Part shown: piece by piece, positions 6,123-6,697 of the stretch
Position numbering within the stretch: position 1 is the stretch's first letter
Layout of the letters: each line of letters opens with the position of its first letter
NCBI GenBank assembly: GCA_020426085.1
Contig: JAGQQP010000232.1
Span: forward strand, 1-6,697
DNA from: Planctomycetaceae bacterium
GTDB lineage: Bacteria > Planctomycetota > Planctomycetia > Planctomycetales > Planctomycetaceae
Direction of reading: 5' to 3'
Length of the DNA: 6,697 nucleotides
Translations under genes and position numbers: made by a program
The notes under the pieces: generated by a model
Told to the model about the DNA's origin: nothing
Database searches by the model: none
Seen by the model: only the letters and a program-made list of their open reading frames with translations

Positions 6123-6150
6123 ATGCAATGTTTTGTACACAATGCAATGT
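6123..6150. repeat. Two 9-bp direct repeats across the ectA promoter
   Basis: ATGCAATGT occurs at 6123-6131 and again at 6142-6150, a period of 19 bp or just under two helical turns. The two copies flank and partly form the pseudopalindrome at 6129-6146 and bracket the -10 box. A degenerate copy (AATGCGATG) occurs at 5982-5990. Two copies on nearly the same DNA face suggest a protein-binding site. Confidence 0.5.
6129..6146. promoter_or_regulatory. Putative MarR/EctR operator overlapping the ectA -10
   Basis: On the minus strand TGCATTGT-GT-ACAAAACA is a pseudopalindrome of two 8-bp half-sites with a 2-bp centre; 6 of 8 positions are symmetric. It covers the predicted -10 and part of the spacer, so a bound repressor would block RNA polymerase. 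From memory, the characterised EctR site of Methylomicrobium also has 8-bp half-sites around a GT centre near the ectA -10. The architecture matches, but I am not claiming identity of the half-site sequence. Confidence 0.4.
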
Positions 6151-6161
6151 GGGGGTGTCAA
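6132..6161 (-). promoter_or_regulatory. Predicted sigma-70-type promoter for ectABC
   Basis: Read on the minus strand, a consensus TTGACA -35 box (6161-6156) is followed after 18 nt by TACAAA (6137-6132), a 4-of-6 match to the -10 consensus. Transcription would start near 6125. A perfect -35 with a poor -10 and slightly long spacer suits a regulated promoter. An overlapping alternative, GTACAA with a 17-nt spacer, is weaker. The start site is predicted, not observed. Confidence 0.5.
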
Positions 6162-6390
6162 CCCTCAGTTTTTGAATTGCAGATGAAAAGAGTGTGAGGT
6201 GAAGACTGTTCTGGCAACGACGCACGGGAGAGGAAATGGGCTGCGCAAGAGAATGCGACTACATAGGCAGGCTGATGTGACTTTGTGTCACCCGTGAAGG
6301 GAGAGTGAGAGTGAATCTGTTCGCATGTATTGTCGAATTCTCGATTTATTTGCCCCCGTCTGCTCAATACATGAGAGAGGTCCAGGCAGA

Positions 6391-6408
6391 GAACGGTTTT
6401 ACCCGTTC
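6391..6408 (-). terminator. Hairpin over the marR stop codon, weak terminator candidate
   Basis: GAACGG (6391-6396) and CCGTTC (6403-6408) form a perfect 6-bp stem with a 6-nt loop. The TAA stop of the regulator gene lies in the loop and adjoining bases. The following minus-strand sequence is TCTGCC, so there is no real U-tract. It could cause partial termination or RNA processing after the regulator gene, or do nothing. Confidence 0.3.
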
Positions 6409-6697
6409 AGGAAGCGGGAATCATGCTCTGAGGGGTTTGAGACTTCGCCTGCAGACAGAACAGGGGAAGCATCAATGTCTTCGGCGTCCATCATCGAAGC
6501 GATGCGTTGCAGAGTCGAGAGCATTTGTGTCTGTTCCCATTCCTGCAGCATCAGGAGTTCGCGGCGAAAGCGGTCCTGCAGTAACGAGGGGGCATTCTGA
6601 ATCATCGCCTGACCTTCTGCGGTCAATTCAACCACGACCGTTCGTTTGTCCTGTCCCCTGCGGCCACGGGAGACCAGATTGCGGGATTCCAGTCGGC
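6399..6697 (-). CDS. MarR-family transcriptional regulator, probably EctR-like (partial, C-terminal part)
   Basis: Only the last 98 codons and a TAA stop are inside the window; the reading frame stays open to the right edge, so the true start lies outside. The ATG at 6635 is an internal methionine, because the same frame before it encodes the beta-wing of a MarR winged helix (RLESRNLV, a run of basic residues, then QDKRTVVVELTAEG). The D-(K/R)-R-T core followed by V-x-LT-x-x-G is the family signature. The rest is the C-terminal dimerisation helix region (LLMLQEWEQTQMLSTLQRIA) and a short acidic tail. MarR proteins bind palindromic operators as dimers. EctR-type members repress ectABC in halophilic methylotrophs, and this gene's position directly upstream of and co-oriented with ectA supports that role. 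The recognition helix is outside the window, so EctR identity is inferred from context and from the C-terminal style. MarR membership is secure. Confidence 0.85.
   Translation of the reverse strand, partial: RLESRNLVSRGRRGQDKRTVVVELTAEGQAMIQNAPSLLQDRFRRELLMLQEWEQTQMLSTLQRIASMMDAEDIDASPVLSAGEVSNPSEHDSRFLNG

Larger units (their letters stand above)
5899..6398 (-). promoter_or_regulatory. 500-nt intergenic control region upstream of ectA
   Basis: No credible gene is seen in this stretch on either strand. It separates the MarR-type gene from ectA and becomes AT-rich in its ectA-proximal half. It holds the predicted ectA promoter (6132-6161), a pseudopalindrome over the -10 (6129-6146), a 9-bp direct repeat (6123-6150), an AT palindrome (6107-6121) and a small hairpin near the ectA start (5921-5937). 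The distance from the predicted promoter to ectA implies a leader of roughly 225 nt. The half nearer the regulator (about 6165-6398) has no motif I can assign. Confidence 0.6.

Noticed and set aside
6276..6291. A CRP-like TGTGA...TCAC site
   Set aside because: The spacer is seven rather than six bases and the final A is missing, and it lies well over 100 bp upstream of the predicted start.
6158..6367. A 69-codon minus-strand open frame between the regulator and ectA
   Set aside because: It needs a TTG start without a ribosome-binding site, has no recognisable domain, and its end overlaps the predicted -35 box. It is better explained as regulatory DNA.

Overview
The window is an ectoine (compatible solute) locus. 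Every recognisable gene lies on the minus strand, so transcription runs from the right end to the left. In that order the genes are: the C-terminal part of a MarR-type regulator, probably EctR-like (6697-6399, cut by the window edge); about 500 nt of AT-rich regulatory DNA; ectA, ectB and ectC, the complete route from aspartate-beta-semialdehyde to ectoine; a 142-nt gap; a complete tripartite TRAP transporter written as small permease, large permease, binding protein (3472-535), whose binding protein resembles the ectoine-specific TeaA; and, beyond the operon, a tRNA-Lys(CTT)-like gene with a damaged acceptor stem (328-256).

The parts fit one job. EctB transaminates aspartate-semialdehyde to 2,4-diaminobutyrate, EctA N-acetylates it, and EctC closes the ring to ectoine. 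The TRAP system most plausibly imports ectoine from outside, or recaptures product that leaks out, using an ion gradient. No ectoine-degradation gene (doe/eut type), ectoine hydroxylase (ectD) or dedicated aspartokinase (ask_ect) is visible. The linkage therefore reads as synthesis plus scavenging, not catabolism. The catalytic residues that can be checked by eye in EctA, EctB and EctC are all present.

Regulation: upstream of ectA there is a perfect TTGACA -35 hexamer, a weak -10, and a pseudopalindrome with 8-bp half-sites and a 2-bp centre lying over the -10. A 9-bp direct repeat and an AT-rich 15-bp palindrome sit beside it. This is the layout expected for repression by an EctR-type MarR protein. 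From the predicted start the ectA leader would be about 225 nt. ectA and ectB overlap by ATGA. An RNA hairpin covers the ectB stop codon.

Organism: a Gram-negative-type, probably marine or salt-exposed bacterium of intermediate GC content. My impression is a planctomycete of the Gimesia type, based on general recollection that ectoine genes occur there, on uneven Shine-Dalgarno use and on a tRNA without encoded CCA. None of this is proof. Nothing in the window is a clearly new system. The items most worth a second look are the synthesis-plus-uptake linkage, the putative EctR operator, and the tRNA with a mismatched acceptor stem.
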